In this document: one piece after another, positions 10,461-23,141 of the stretch
Layout of the letters: each line of letters begins with the position of its first letter
Numbering within the stretch: the stretch's first letter is position 1
Origin: Rosellinia necatrix
Lineage: Eukaryota; Ascomycota; Sordariomycetes; Xylariales; Xylariaceae
NCBI GenBank assembly: GCA_021209875.1
Contig: JAGYVD010000001.1
Span: forward strand, 6,200,001-6,264,000
DNA length: 64,000 nucleotides
Direction of reading: 5' to 3'
Made by a program: the position numbers and the translations under genes
The notes under the pieces: generated by a model
Seen by the model: only the letters and a program-made list of their open reading frames with translations
Told to the model about the DNA's origin: nothing
Databases searched by the model: none

Positions 10461-11428
10461 ATCGAGGGGGGAAAGAGGGTGGGGGAGGGGGGAGAGGGAG
10501 GGGGTGTAAAAGTCAGAAGGGCAAAAGAAAGGGGCTGAGATCGCGTGCCACTTTTACGATGAAAATCCGTCGCGCGCTGTTCCCCCCTGGTCTGGTCAGG
10601 GTTTAAATGTTGGCGCTTGAGGCTCAACTACTTCCTTGGACCACATCCCTTTTCTGTCGGACTAGGTATATAGATTAATTCGAGGCTTAACCGAAAAACG
10701 TCACCGCGCTAGGGTTTGACGAGATCGGTGTGAGGGCAAATGGGCGAAGTAAGCCTTCTGGTTGTCGGGTGGACTTACATGGACGAACGGTGATGACGTG
10801 AAGACAAGTTACAAAAATCCTAACATCTCACGATGACGAAGTCCTTCAACTAACAAGAGAAAATATGCTATGAAGCGCGAATAGAGCCTCAGGAGCTAGG
10901 TAGATTCCCGAGTATGCGGTAACTCTTAACAACCGCGACAATTAAACAGGACCTGGGACTCAATTGCCCATTACTGCACCCTTCCTGGGGGATTGTTAAG
11001 GAATTAGCGTAAATACACAATGGTGCCGCATCCTGAAGACTACTTTTAGCCACCCACTCCGCAATAAAGCAATGATACTGTGTTGGGCGGATAGGTTCCA
11101 TAACGTCAGCCTCCAAAAGGTAGTTTAATTTGTTTGTGTATTGATTTCTTCCTGCGAATCTGACTAGAAGGAAGATACGTCGCCTGCGGGGCCTGCTTTT
11201 CTCTTCCTGGAAGGCCGTTGAAAAGGTAGGGTTTTGGTTCGTATGTAGTACATGGTCATTCAGGAAATACATTGGGAATAGAAAGAAGAGAACAATCAAT
11301 GGGTATTTTTGCGGGTGGCGCAAATCGAAAATAGTGCGTGAAATGAAGGAAAAGCAGAACTCGCCGACATGCGATCTGACGTTTTATTTATGGAACAAGG
11401 GGCGACCTTGCGAATCTTGTCGCAATGC
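10461..11428. other. Convergent intergenic region
   Basis: Lies between the 3' ends of the DUF1996 gene and the septin-like gene. G/A-rich just after the DUF1996 stop. Minus-strand frames at 10889-11323 have no recognisable domain. Confidence 0.5.
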
Positions 11429-13099
11429 CTAACGGCGTCGATTTGCAGGGTCACGGTATTTGAGTCGGCTAGTTCGCCAGCCCTCGTACCACTGTTCGCG
11501 GCTGGCCTCTCGCAGCTCACTTCGCCATTCTGTAAAAACAGCATCCCGTAGACGAGTAAAGTCGCAATGGTCTGGGTCGTAAGGGTTTGCCGTGCCCCAA
11601 GGGAATTTGCGATCGATGGCACCCGGCTCATACAGATCAGGGCTGATGATCGACATGGGCAAAAGGGGTAGTTCCTCGGAATTGCCTTCACTGGATGTCT
11701 TGGTTTGGCCGATTGAGGCGGCGGATCGTCGCTTTGAAGCGTAGGACGCTCGATCTTCACCCTCAACTACATTATCGTCCCCATCGCTAGACGAATCCTT
11801 GCCCTTCTCCTCGTCTCCGTCGGATCCGACTGCTTCCTCATCAGTCTCGACCTCAGCCGCTGCTTCTGCTTCTGCCCTTAACTCATCATTCTCATCAAGC
11901 TTGCTAGATTCAGATGTAGATCCATCCTCTTCGTCCAAGCCCAGTGCCGCTAAGGGGTCAAAGCTAGCCTTTTTGAGGCTGGCCCAGACCGTTTTCTTGA
12001 GGAAGGTCATATGTGCCGTCGTGACTGTATCGGCTTTCGATATAACAGGAATCACTGTTGTCTTTCCATGTAGTGTGCGCATAACTTGCAAGTCAAGATC
12101 TTCGTCAAGGCCACCAACAAGACGCGTCACATCGATACCCCGTGCCCCGCTGAGGGTGGCCCCCGGCACCGCTCTGGCAGCGGCGATGTTGCGGTCGAGG
12201 CGGGCTGGGTCAAGAATAAGGAAAGCGGCGTGGATGTGCGTATCCTGTACGCCTGGTGATCGAACTACCTTCATCTCCTCAGCAAACGTCTCCTCAAATT
12301 TTCCTTCTAGGAATGTAGACATCTCTCGAAGCTGGAGATCTACGACATTCTTTTCCAGACCTTCCGAGTCCCATATGGTCAGTCCTACGCGCTCTCCGTC
12401 GATCTCGCTCTCTAGATAGTGAGGTATGAAGTTGCCCGATGGCGTTGCTTGGGAAGTGACCTCTTGTTCGATCTCGGTTGATCGTTGGGATCTCTTCTTG
12501 GTCGGCAGAGCAAGAGATGTCTTTAGGAACTCAAGGAATGAAGTCTTGCCTGAGCCACGAGTGCCGATGACCAGAATGCTGTACAGTGCAGGTTAATAAG
12601 ACGAACGTAGGCGGGGCAGATGGAGTATGGCAACGTACTTGAAAGGAGTTGGGTCTTTTCTTCGACGAACCCTTCTAGGGCTGTTAATGGTACTGATGGC
12701 ACTGCTCGCGTAGCTGTATCGGCCGCGGTTCGTCATGCTCTCTGTACGGGCATAGGGATCGACCCAACCCCCGTTGGGGACCGGTGGGACAGGGGGCCTT
12801 GCGATGGAAGACGACATTGATGGGCGCCCAGGATCGATAGAAGCACGCGGTGGGTAGTGATGAAACGAATGATCCGCTTTTCCGGAAACTATGGCAACAG
12901 AGTCGGGACGAGCGTCGTCTCCAAAGGTCTGGAGAGGTTGAGAACCATTATAAAGGGCGGGCAAACGAGGCGGGGAATTGGGAACGGGTTCTCTCGGAGG
13001 GCCATGCGAGGCCTTCCTTCCACCTCTCATATCGCCGGACTTACTGCGTCGAAGCAGGTTCCCAAAGCTTGATCGACGAGGGGGGCTTTGCTGGCTCAT
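11429..13099 (-). CDS. Septin-type GTP-binding protein
   Basis: Two exons (12639-13099 and 11429-12578), phase 2, give 536 residues. The N-terminal 150 residues are basic, Ser/Pro-rich and disordered. The GTPase domain starts at the junction: P-loop GTRGSGKTS (about 159-167), G3-like WDSEG where septins usually have DTPG, and G4 SKAD. A long acidic, Glu/Asp/Ser-rich insertion separates G4 from a conserved C-terminal block (FPWGTANP, then WRTSRL). Septins polymerise GTP-dependently into filaments at septa, hyphal tips and the cortex. The altered G3, the insertion and the lack of a C-terminal coiled coil mark this as a non-canonical filamentous-fungal septin-like protein rather than an orthologue of Cdc3/10/11/12. 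The first ATG of the frame is at 13099. Confidence 0.85.
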
Positions 13100-16000
13100 C
13101 TTTCCTCAATCTAATAATGCAGGCGGGTAAGAGGTCTGGGTTCAACGGTCGGTAGGTGCGTTTACCGACGAGGCGACGGTGGCGGGTGGTGGGTGCAGGT
13201 TGCATACGCCTGCTGTACCTAGCGGGCAACAGTGATGCAGGGTGGTGGTTGAATGATCCTGGCTAGCCGGCAGGTATGCCTAACGATTGAATGCGCACCA
13301 ATATTGCAAGAGCTCGAGAAAATCGAGCTATCGCAATTGCGCCTCGTTACCTGCGCTTCTTTGTCTAGTCCAACGAGGTCTCCTTTTTGGTCGTACTAAC
13401 GCAGACCAAGGCTCGGCGGGTGTCACGACTTCCAAGAGCTCCAAAAGAACTATAAACCAACTTAGGACCAAGGGATTACCAAATATGCGCGCTGGATGGC
13501 GAATGCAGTAGCAGGTATGTGATTGATCGGGCTCGACTGGTCCACGTGATAATCTGCGTTGGTGTTATGAAAGGCAAATCGCCCAGCAGCTCTAGAGAAG
13601 TTTAAGTTATGGAAACCTATGCGCAACAAAAGCGTCGTCTGTGCGTCTGAGTGCGAGCGCTGGACACGAGGTTTTGCGTGGCTTTTGGCTTTCGATTACT
13701 GCCCGTAGAAAGCGCACAGGCGGATTATTGGTATGTGGCCTGGCTGGGTGGTTGCGTTGACGAATGTTAGAAAACGGTGATCTAGCAACCTATTTTCGAC
13801 GAATGATGAACACCTATAAGTTTGGAGGGTACCATTGTTAGTTTACGGCCTAATATCGGTGCGGTCAATATTCAAGAATATGACTTGTGAATATACTGAG
13901 TAGATCAGTTCAATGGTACGGGGCAAGGAGCCGAGTAAGAGCTTGCTGCGAAGGGGGCGAGGACACGGGCAGTAGTACGGTGAGACAACCGGATCCTGCT
14001 CCCCGGGATTGTCACAGATCGACCTCTTGCCTGGCCTGGGGCCGATGGCAATGGACTCTCCTGATGGTCTCGTTCGCTCTGCGGAAGCCCACAATGTAAC
14101 CCAGCCGTCGCAAGACTAATGACGGATGGGCTGCCTACCAAGCCACGGCTCCCGTTTTCACCACGGGCGACTGAAGCCTTCCCGGGTGCCCTGCAATGGC
14201 GCCGTAGTGCCCGCAGGCTGCAGCCCGCCCACTGGGATGGACCGGTGGTCCAATGCGGGCTGGACGTGGTGTGGCAGGGTCGCCGGGTCGCAAGAAGCTT
14301 TCATTGCGCATCCGGGCGATAAAAAGAGAACAAAGCAATGCACTAACCTTCTGGTCTCCGGATACGCGAGGGCGGACGGCGCTTGAGGTCCGTTCGAATC
14401 GCAACGAGCGTTGGGGTCGTTTGCGATCGGTGTCGGCCCAGGTCTCAGAAAGAGTCTGGCTCTGTGGTGTTGGTGGAAGAAGAGGATGGGTGGCTGTTTG
14501 TCCAAACGGATATCCTGGATCGAGAACTGGGAGGGGGGGGAGCTGGCGAGTCAAGCAAGCACTCAGGGCCTCTGCATGAGCAGCTATCTAAAGTTTGGAG
14601 GATGCGAAAGGGCCCAGGATGTGTGGGATGTTCGATTGGAGCTCTGGTCCGGTTTGCTAGCTGCTGTGGTTTGGTGCTGTGGTTTGGTGCTCTGGTTGTG
14701 CCGCCTGGTTACGCTGCCGCATGAAACAATCTACCCGCGAAAGTAGTAAGTAGGTAAGGTAGGTCGGTTAGTTAGTCAAAGGGAGCAACGTCAAGTACTG
14801 GTACAATGACGGCCGTGAAGAGAGAACAAAACAAACAAAAAGAGTGCGTGATGCAAAAGGGTCAATGAATGAATGATCCAGCCAGAGGAGCTCGAGATAG
14901 AAGAAAAGGACGAGATTCCCTTGCTTTGCAGAACACGGAGCAGACAACGGGAAACAGGAATCGCGCGCGCACACACACACAAGTAGCCTAGGTAGGTGGA
15001 CAGGTAGGTGGGTGGTGTACATACATACAGAGTGTACATACAGAGTGTACATATAGAGTGTACATACAGAGTATACATAAGTGGGATGACAGTTCCTGGG
15101 ACTGGGGCTAATCTACCTAGGTACTTATCCAGGGTGATGTGAAGTAAGGAACCGTTGGGTGGGATTAGCTCTGGCGGCTCTAGTCTACTCTGGGGTTTGG
15201 GGGCACCTAAAATGATGCTATATATCTCCTTGTGGCTTAGCCACCAGATTAAAAAAAACGACAAGTATGGACAGTCTGGAGAAGAAGTGCCTTGAATCTC
15301 CCCAATCGGGCTTAAGGTTTGTTCCTCATAGGCCAGCCATTTCGCATGGCGCAAGATTTGAAACAAGCTAATAACCATCCACGACTGAAGAACGCATCGC
15401 ACCTCATCTACACCAACGCCCTCTCCTTCTCTCAATGCAACGTCAATGCGTAGTTGAGAAGCCTCACGAAAAAAACCTGTAAGGGTCCGTCCGATCTATG
15501 CGTCGCCTTCTGCTGCATAATGTACCCATGTGACTAAACTAGTTATCACGACTCGAACCCCTATTCAACCTTTCGGCCGTATCTAAATCTCGTCGGCGTC
15601 GCTGGCTGTTTATCTATACCTACACGTGCGCGTCCATGAAATACCAGGATACCGGTTGCCGGGGCGCTGTCCTCCCTATCCTGCCCGGCAATAACGCGAA
15701 AGAGTGATGATCACGGCTACCAACTTACACTACTTGTACGGATATGCAATGTGTAGGCTGGGCACATCGGCGATACGTGTGCCGTTAAAATTTCGTATGT
15801 GTGTGTCCAAAACATTCCGCATCTCCCCACGCGCGCGCCTGAGGTCCGGGATGTCTTACGGCGTTCGTCTGGTTCGCTACATGGTATTGGTGTCGCTCGT
15901 TCATTAATCTCAGACGATCTTGTTGGTGATACACACGTGTCGTCGAGCTAGAGGAGTATAAGAACCTGCTGTTGATGCAAGGGATGGCGCCCATTTATGT

Positions 16001-16704
16001 AGCACCCGTAGGTGGTAGGTACAGGAGGCACTGACGTGACTTATAAAGACCTAACCTACCTTGGGGTAGGTAGGTAGGTTAACTGACACTCCCAGCCTAC
16101 TTACCCTACCCCCTTTTTTGGCGCTTTTTCAGAAGGGGTTGACTGGAACATGTTCAAATCCAGTCAGCCAAATCCATTTCATTGGACCGGCTCCTTAGTT
16201 GGGACCTACCCAATCAGAGAACTTGGAGACCCTACCCTACCCGCAGCCTCTGTCAGAAGCTTAGACACGCTCTAGTTGGTTATCGATTGACGACCCACTA
16301 ACCTGGGTACCTTTAACACCTAAGTTACGGGACAAATACGGCTGTAAGACACTGCTGATCTACCGTTGGCGATGAAGCTCTAATTATTTGGTCCTATCGA
16401 AATAGAATGTGTGTGTATTGGTTTGCTAGTTACTACCAATGAACCATGGCTTATGATAGAGCAGAGATCTCAGCCTGGGTTCATAATTTGTTCATAATTG
16501 CGACTGCTTACTACACAGCCTGGATTTCGCTACTTTGAGTAGCGCACATACTCTATCTAGCCCGGCCGCGCTGCCCTGTATGCTTGGCCTTGACAGTATT
16601 CTATAAAATCAACATGACCCTTTGCCTGGTATACATGATCTTTAAACAGAGCGAGCCGAGATTCTTCCATGATAGCCGTCTAAACCATACCCTTTTTTTC
16701 TCCA
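13100..16704. other. Large intergenic region
   Basis: 3.6 kb between the septin-like gene 5' end and the kinase gene 3' end. Its GC-rich middle (about 13.9-14.75 kb) is open in several overlapping frames on both strands, with no domain and no preferred frame, so no gene is called. It includes a 13-bp tandem repeat (15027-15078), several TAGGTAGG-type motifs and an AT-rich end. An unrecognised non-coding RNA or long leader remains possible. Confidence 0.45.
15027..15078. repeat. 13-bp minisatellite, about 4 copies
   Basis: Tandem units of ACAGAGTGTACAT with single-base variants (third copy starts ATAG, fourth has GTATAC). Preceded by a TAGGTGG-rich stretch. Confidence 0.85.
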
Positions 16705-18741
16705 TTAACCCTCAAACACCTCATGTTGCAATTCGACGCCGAAATCCTTTGCCATGACCGCCATCCGTTTTTCCACCTCGTCTTCCATCCCGCCGCCCAG
16801 GCCAAGCCACTGCCGGATCTTGAACGTGTAGAACGCAATATCCGTGACGAACAGCACGCTCTTGAAGATCAGATGCCGCCAGGCGTGCATGAGGCGTTCG
16901 CGCAGCGGTAGACCTGGATCCTGGAAGAGACTCGCGCTGGCCCAATTTCCCATCATCTTCACCCGGTTCACGGGGGATCCCATGAATTGGTTGTTTCCCT
17001 GCACGATACGCATATTGCGGCCGATGAAGATGAGTTCCTTGGGCCACTTGTCCTCGTCGGCAAGCACGTCGCGGATGCCCTGCTTCATGCGCTGCTGCAT
17101 CTCGTAATGTCGCTCGGCTTGTGTCTTGCCAGACAGCTCCTTGGTCAAGGCATCCTTAGTCGACCCGTCGCCGCCGTCATAAGGGCGCATGAGCGTCGCA
17201 CTTGCGAAGAGATCCGGGGCTTTAATACCCCACTGTTCCGATATGTCCGCAATCGTCCTGTTATCGAACGTCATGAGACTCTTCCAGAAGAGGGCATATT
17301 GCTGCCTGAACTTCGGCGCCATGTAGACGTAGAGGCCGTGGTCGATGAGGACAAGTTCCGGCTTGCCGGACGGTAGACGACGAATGAATATGTTGCCCGG
17401 GTGCGGATCGCAGTGCACAACGCCCCATTTAAATATCTGTGCCGAAAATAAGTCCACCATCGTAGTCATTACGTCTTTGCCCGAGAGGCCCAACCCACCC
17501 TTGCCGTTCCGTCCCTTCCACTGCTCACGGTCGGGCTTCAGCTTTTCCTTTAGGGAATTTTGTTGCAACTCCCTCCGCGCAGCGTTCATGTCTCCCGGGC
17601 TAAATTTCAGCTGTTCGCCATGCACGCCCGCCGAGCCGTTCCCGTAGCCACCAAGCCAGCGCCCGGTTGTCGCGCCCTTGTCCCATAGTCGCACACCTTC
17701 TATCCATTCCGTGACCAGTACTCGCTTCGTAGTGAACTCGGGGTAAATCCGAGGGATATAAACCCTACCCTTCAGCGCAGGCTCTGAATCAACCAATTGG
17801 CGCATGACTTCGGAATTCCTCGCCTCTGATTCGAAATCCGTCTCGAGCATCAGACGTTCGGTAATAAACGGTACGATCGAGTACATGGGGAGATCGAACC
17901 ACCACGTGTACACGCGCATGACGACCTTGAATGCCCACAAGTCCCAGCCGACCTGCTTCGAAATCTCCGGCTTCTGAATCTTCACCGCGACTTCCCTGCC
18001 ATCCGGAAGTCTCGCCCAGTGAACCTGCGCGACGCTCGCACTAGCCCGTGCCCGTCGTTCCATAAGCCCCTTGCCCTCTTCGCCCGTGAAGCTCACACCA
18101 AAGACCTCCTCGGCGCTCTTCCCGCCAAAGTCCTGGCGGATGACCTTCTCGACATCCTTCCAGGTATCCTGGGGCGCGTCGTCGAACATGCGGGCAAACA
18201 TGCGCTGAAACTCGGGCGGCAGTACGGCGCTCTGCATGGCGATGGCCTGCCCGATCTTGAGATATAATCCGCCGTTGGCCCTCAACAAGTCGAACAGCCG
18301 CTCGGCGCTACGTCGGTGCAGGTCCTCGATGGTGCCCCCGGTGATCGGCTCGGGGCGGAAGTTCAGCTTGTAATCGAGCGCGACAAACAGGCCCGTCCCG
18401 AATGTCAGGACCGATCGCCCTATCCCCGAGGCGAAGGCGACCCGGTCGACCAGGTACAGGCCTCCCACGACGGTGCCGAATACCAGCGCGCGCCGGCCCC
18501 ATTTCCGGCTGCGCTTGAACTGTCGTGCCGCCTGGGGCTGGCCGAGGGACGAGGGGGACGGGGGGCGGAGGGGTTCGAAGGGCGTGCTCTGGGTCTGCAC
18601 GCCCCGCCGCGCCGGCGGCGATAATATACGTGCGAGGGCTGGGCGGGGTCGAGGGGTCGGGGCGACGCGGAGGCGGCTGACGTAATGGGATCGCGACGGC
18701 GCATAGCCAGCGCGGTGGCACGCAATCGGCGCCCGTAGCAT
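16705..18741 (-). CDS. ABC1/UbiB (ADCK) atypical kinase, probably mitochondrial
   Basis: Single exon, 678 residues. The N-terminus is Arg/Pro-rich without acidic residues over about 50 positions, like a mitochondrial presequence, then a hydrophobic stretch (about 86-96). UbiB signatures in order: LYLKIGQ (KxGQ, 162-165), the Ala-rich loop ARASASVAQVH (231-241) replacing a Gly-rich loop, VAVK (251-254), HCDPHPGN (443-450) and LIDHG (466-469). Yeast relatives in the inner membrane (Coq8, Cqd1, Cqd2/Mcp2) act in coenzyme Q synthesis, distribution or lipid homeostasis. The insertion of about 90 residues between the N-lobe and the catalytic loop suggests the Cqd-type branch, but I cannot settle orthology. 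The ATG at 18741 gives the complete presequence. Confidence 0.9.
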   Translation of the reverse strand: MLRAPIACHRAGYAPSRSHYVSRLRVAPTPRPRPALARILSPPARRGVQTQSTPFEPLRPPSPSSLGQPQAARQFKRSRKWGRRALVFGTVVGGLYLVDRVAFASGIGRSVLTFGTGLFVALDYKLNFRPEPITGGTIEDLHRRSAERLFDLLRANGGLYLKIGQAIAMQSAVLPPEFQRMFARMFDDAPQDTWKDVEKVIRQDFGGKSAEEVFGVSFTGEEGKGLMERRARASASVAQVHWARLPDGREVAVKIQKPEISKQVGWDLWAFKVVMRVYTWWFDLPMYSIVPFITERLMLETDFESEARNSEVMRQLVDSEPALKGRVYIPRIYPEFTTKRVLVTEWIEGVRLWDKGATTGRWLGGYGNGSAGVHGEQLKFSPGDMNAARRELQQNSLKEKLKPDREQWKGRNGKGGLGLSGKDVMTTMVDLFSAQIFKWGVVHCDPHPGNIFIRRLPSGKPELVLIDHGLYVYMAPKFRQQYALFWKSLMTFDNRTIADISEQWGIKAPDLFASATLMRPYDGGDGSTKDALTKELSGKTQAERHYEMQQRMKQGIRDVLADEDKWPKELIFIGRNMRIVQGNNQFMGSPVNRVKMMGNWASASLFQDPGLPLRERLMHAWRHLIFKSVLFVTDIAFYTFKIRQWLGLGGGMEDEVEKRMAVMAKDFGVELQHEVFEG

Positions 18742-21700
18742 ATCTCACACTGGGCGACTGTGCCGTTTACGGGGGTTCGGGGCACGTCGGGTGGTCGAAA
18801 TGAGGTGGAAGACAGAGCTTCCGCCCTCTTGGACGGTATCGGGGGGGAGGCGACAGCGTTGCGGATGGTCGGCGGTCGTCGGTGGTATGAGAGATAACAG
18901 GCAAAGGGAAAGGGGAGGGAGCCAAGGAAACCAAATCCCCTGCGTCCCACGATGCAATGTGTCTCAGAGCAGGAGAATTAGCCTGTAGTATACTCGACGG
19001 CGTGCGACGCGGAGAATAAGCGTCAAAGATATACGTTACGGAAGGAACTGAAAACTTTCGACGCTGGCCATTACTGATGACGATATTTGTCCGAGCGGTG
19101 TTCCACGGGCTTGGTTCCTTGGGGATCTCGGGGCCGACATTGTCCGTGCCCGCCATAAGTCCGCCTGGCTTCGGGAACCCTTAGGATCTACCCCTAAGGC
19201 TAGCGTACTGCCTTTTGTAGCTTGGCTCACCTAGGTAGGTTCACCACTGCAGCCCTTCTGTATACTACCTATACAACAGCCAGGATTATCAGTTTCTCTC
19301 CTTTAACGATAAGATATCAGGCCGCCAAAATTCACTAACCTTTGGATACAATTTTGTCTTTCATTTTATAAGGCGATGGCAAAAATTGCCTTCTAAGGAA
19401 GTTGGTCGCACGCGTCAGTATACCACAATCTCATCTCTCAAGCTCTTCAAAATTGATCGCTATGAGGCAACTTTACGGCTTAATCACCACGCAGAAACAT
19501 GGAACCAAGAACTTAATAGGCATATTTCCCATCTTATTCCGATGAACCCAGTAGCCTCCCTTGAATTGTTAGTCCAGGGGGGTATTCGCGGCTCCGCTAA
19601 GTTCCAACTTTTACCTGGATACGTATAGTAACATGCGACTACCAACAACTAGGTGCCTGCCTACCTAAGATAGCTTGTTACAAGAGCCGAGAGGTGGAAC
19701 TTGACAAAACTCGCTCTCCAGCAATACGTATAGATCAGATGAGAAATTTCCACTGAAAAGGAAAACTGGGAACAACATTGTAGTATGTCAACAGAAGCTA
19801 TATGTAGCATGATAAGGAGAGCCAAGGGAGACCAGGGAATCGAGCACCTTTTGACCAGACAACAATCTGTGCAAGCGTTTATACTTGTAAGCCTTTTGAT
19901 CTAAAACCGGGACACCGCATGGCAAGGGTCGCTTCATGCAGTGGTTAAATGGATCAACGCATAAGCTGGCAAGTGGCGCCAATAACATATCCTGCAATGC
20001 TCTGTTTGAGGTTTGAAGTTTGGTGTTTGAGGTCTGCGCAGATCCGAAGCACTGCCATAGTGATATAGTTATCCAAAGGCGCTTGCTTCCCTGTAACTAA
20101 GCTAACTAGCTCTTGCGAGTTGTCTAAACGTCAAACAAGTCCACAAATAGATAGCGTAGCGAGGTTAAATGGCCAGTGCTTGCACTATGTAAATGTACGA
20201 GATTTGAATCACGCAAGTTTTATCTACAGTAGACCATCATAAGTCTCGGGTCGAAATTGGCACCACAGCGGGGTGTGTCGTGGTAGACGTACCCATACCA
20301 TTGTTCTTACAGACGAGTTAGTGAGCATATGAATTCCCAGCAGTACAAGCTATGTCAGTCGCAATTACTAGTGGAAACTGACCTAGATAAGTATTCCGTC
20401 ATTACTATTGTATTATTGAGGGCAGTATACTTTGAACGGGGCCCGGATATCAAATCATGCAGAAGGACACGAAATAGTTTAGGATAGGCGGTTTCCAGAG
20501 TTGTTTGTGTCTTGACAGGTGGTGTTTAATGTTATCAGGAGCAATCCCAGCATTAGGTATGCATGTGCCTGATTTGGGTCACTGACCTACTTTTGTAGCG
20601 TTGTATTTCAAGCGGAGCGAAACTCGCGGTTGTAAGGGGTACGGTTTATGGTTGTTAGTGGTTATCCGCACTGTGGATTCCATGTCAATTATATGCATAG
20701 GTAAGTATAGTTAACTATAGTCCAGGCGAGAACTAGGACTTCCCCACCGCTATCCAGGTTTAACCTATCTAACCTAAAAGATCAGACGTGTGTAGTATTA
20801 TAGCAGAAAAGCAACAGCTACAGTAATGCCTATGTTACTTTGTGACTCGACGAAAGAAGTATGAATGTGTTGTGTAAGATACCCGTCCAAGATAGTCCCT
20901 GGAATGCACTAACATAATATGCAACAACAGTGCTCTTATGACGTCGATATCATGTAGTTAGTGTCTAGTTACTCAGGTATCTTAACATTAGACAGTCTCC
21001 ATAGTTATTGGAATATTGTCAGTTGTGCTGAAATGCTGTGAGAGGAATAATTAAGAGCTAAACCCATAATAGTAACATAGTGGTGACAATGGTAACATCT
21101 GCATGACTTGCATGAGCAACCCGTCAAACAAATATCTCCTGGGCTACATTAGCTAGTACTGTACCTACCTAGTTATATGTAATATCACCCTAGGGAGTAG
21201 TGACCAAGGTCTTGAGGGTATCGGAGTTTTGTTTAAGATCTCGCGTGATCTGATTACGAATAGCAAGATATGTGGCGCTCTGGATTCTTGTCAACATGCA
21301 CCTGTAAGGTAGTTCAGGAGTCAATATCCAACCTAGAAGGCGGGGAGATAGATAGCTGCAGATACGATAATAAGTAGTGCAAAGTGCAAGGTGTGCTAAG
21401 CAGAAGCTGCTACCTTCCATATACTTAGGACCTTTGTTTCTCGTTTGACCAGAGCGCACAGAAGTTGTACACGTCCCCTCGGTACCGTAGTTGTATCTAC
21501 AGATACGATAGTTAGTTACCTTATGTACTGTAGTTGAGAAAATACTACCAAAATTAAAATTGATGAGGGGCCGATGACGGTTGCTTGTTTAGCCCCACGT
21601 GAAAGCTGGACTAGCTAGACTCCCGGTCCTGCGGCGCTTTGTCCATCGACAGCAATCTCCCCGAGGCTACCCTGCTAGTCATGTCCATAACGCCTGCAAT

Positions 21701-21954
21701 ACTAACTCGAGGTCCCTACCTAGTTGGTACTTATCTACCTACGTACGTAACACCGAATCGTGTGATAGTTAGGCCACTATTTACCTGGGAAGGTTAGCTA
21801 TTATACCAAACTATCCGGCTGTGTAAATAATCATGGGGCCACAGTACGTGGTATATCATTGTATCTCAACACCTATCCTGGTATACTTACTAGGTAGATA
21901 TCTTTGGTGCCTAGGTAGGTAGTAGCACTGTCAGACACCTAGATTAGACGTTAA

Positions 21955-21985
<31 letters not shown>
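21955..21985. repeat. (TAC)n microsatellite
   Basis: About ten uninterrupted TAC/ACT units in an AT-rich spacer, directly followed by TAGGTAGGTAG. Confidence 0.9.
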
Positions 21986-21986
<1 letters not shown>

Positions 21987-22849
21987 GGTAGGTAGTACCT
22001 TCACGTTCTGGCTTTAATGTCAACTTGTACATATGTATGGGAAAAACGCATGGGAGGCAAAGCCAATATGTGGATACGGTGTAAATAGTGTACCTTGTTG
22101 TTCCTGACCATTCCCCTGAAATTCAAGTTTTCGACCCCGCCAGGTTAGATAGTTCCCGTATTTAGATGTACCAGTGTAGTTCAGCCCAGTTCCTAAGCTA
22201 CACACTAGTGCATCCATCGGCGGCGATCCATAGGTAGGTACTGCCATGTACATCAACGCTCTTGTGCAGTAGGTCGCACCTAGTTAAGCATCGTCACTGC
22301 CTGAGCAGTTACTTGCAGCACCCAGGTCCAAAGTTCACCCTGCCACAGCTGTGCTACCCCAATTACCAACAACGGCGGACCTGATATCGGTGTCGGCTCC
22401 ACCTACCCAGTGTACATATGCAATTAGCTAGCACAATCCCTCTCTCAGACAGTCTCCCCTTGGTCCGTTGTGTCTCCCACCTCACGACCCCCATCCACGC
22501 AACCACCTTCTTTCCGGTCTACGAACCCCCGTTGAGTTGGGTTGGACGAGGCAAGCACTGCCACCAATTAGTGCCCCGAAGCCGCCACTTCCGCTTCGTA
22601 ATCTTGGCCTCCTCCTTCATTCACCGTTCACTTTCGTCATTCGTCATTCATCATCCATCATTCGTCGTTCGTTTCGAGAAAGCCGTATTTACATAGCCAA
22701 CCACGTTCGCCATACATACCATTTGTCCTTTTCGACCGCGGCATAGCATTGGGGAATTGAAGTTGCTACTGCCAATGTACAATACCGAACAACCGCGTTC
22801 CTCCTCCACAACAAACGTTGCTTCGAGCCGCCGGTAGATCACGCAATAC

Positions 22850-22925
22850 AAGAGCAACAACAACAAGAACAACAACAAGAACAACAACAACAAGGACAAC
22901 AACGACAACGACAACGACAATAACG
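22850..22925. repeat. (CAA/GAA/GAC)n trinucleotide tract upstream of palI
   Basis: CAA-rich imperfect trinucleotide tract, probably in the 5' leader of palI. The Thr-rich plus frame and Val-rich minus frame across it are consequences of the repeat. Confidence 0.85.
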
Positions 22926-23141
22926 CCGACAGCATCTTGCCCGACGCTCGGAAAGAAAAGCACCGCATATGGTCCCATTCCCATTCCTGTGTACCTCGAC
23001 TGCGCGCTTCAAATAGGATACCTATCGCACCCTCATGACAACGGTCCTGGCTTGACACTCGGTTCCTGTTCCGCCCTTCACGATATCATCCTAGCGTCGC
23101 AACCCATAAGGAGTCGGCCCGTGCGCTGACGAGCCGCCATC

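Larger units (their letters stand above)
18742..23141. other. 4.4-kb gene-free region
   Basis: Frames here (for example 19386-19628 and 22020-22256) are short and unrecognised. AT-rich from about 19.2 to 22 kb with many CCTAGGTAGG-type motifs, a (TAC)n microsatellite (21955-21985) and, nearer palI, a C/T-rich then CAA-rich stretch (22850-22925) that is probably its promoter and 5' leader. No transposon protein or tRNA seen. Confidence 0.5.

Noticed and set aside
13843..14746. Several 80-139-codon frames on both strands
   Set aside because: All frames are similarly open in GC-rich DNA; no frame looks protein-like.
15541..15570. Second minus-strand tRNA B-box-like sequence
   Set aside because: Flanks do not form T or acceptor stems.
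22766..23129. Thr-rich plus frame and Val-rich minus frame
   Set aside because: Products of the CAA/GAC trinucleotide tract in the palI leader.
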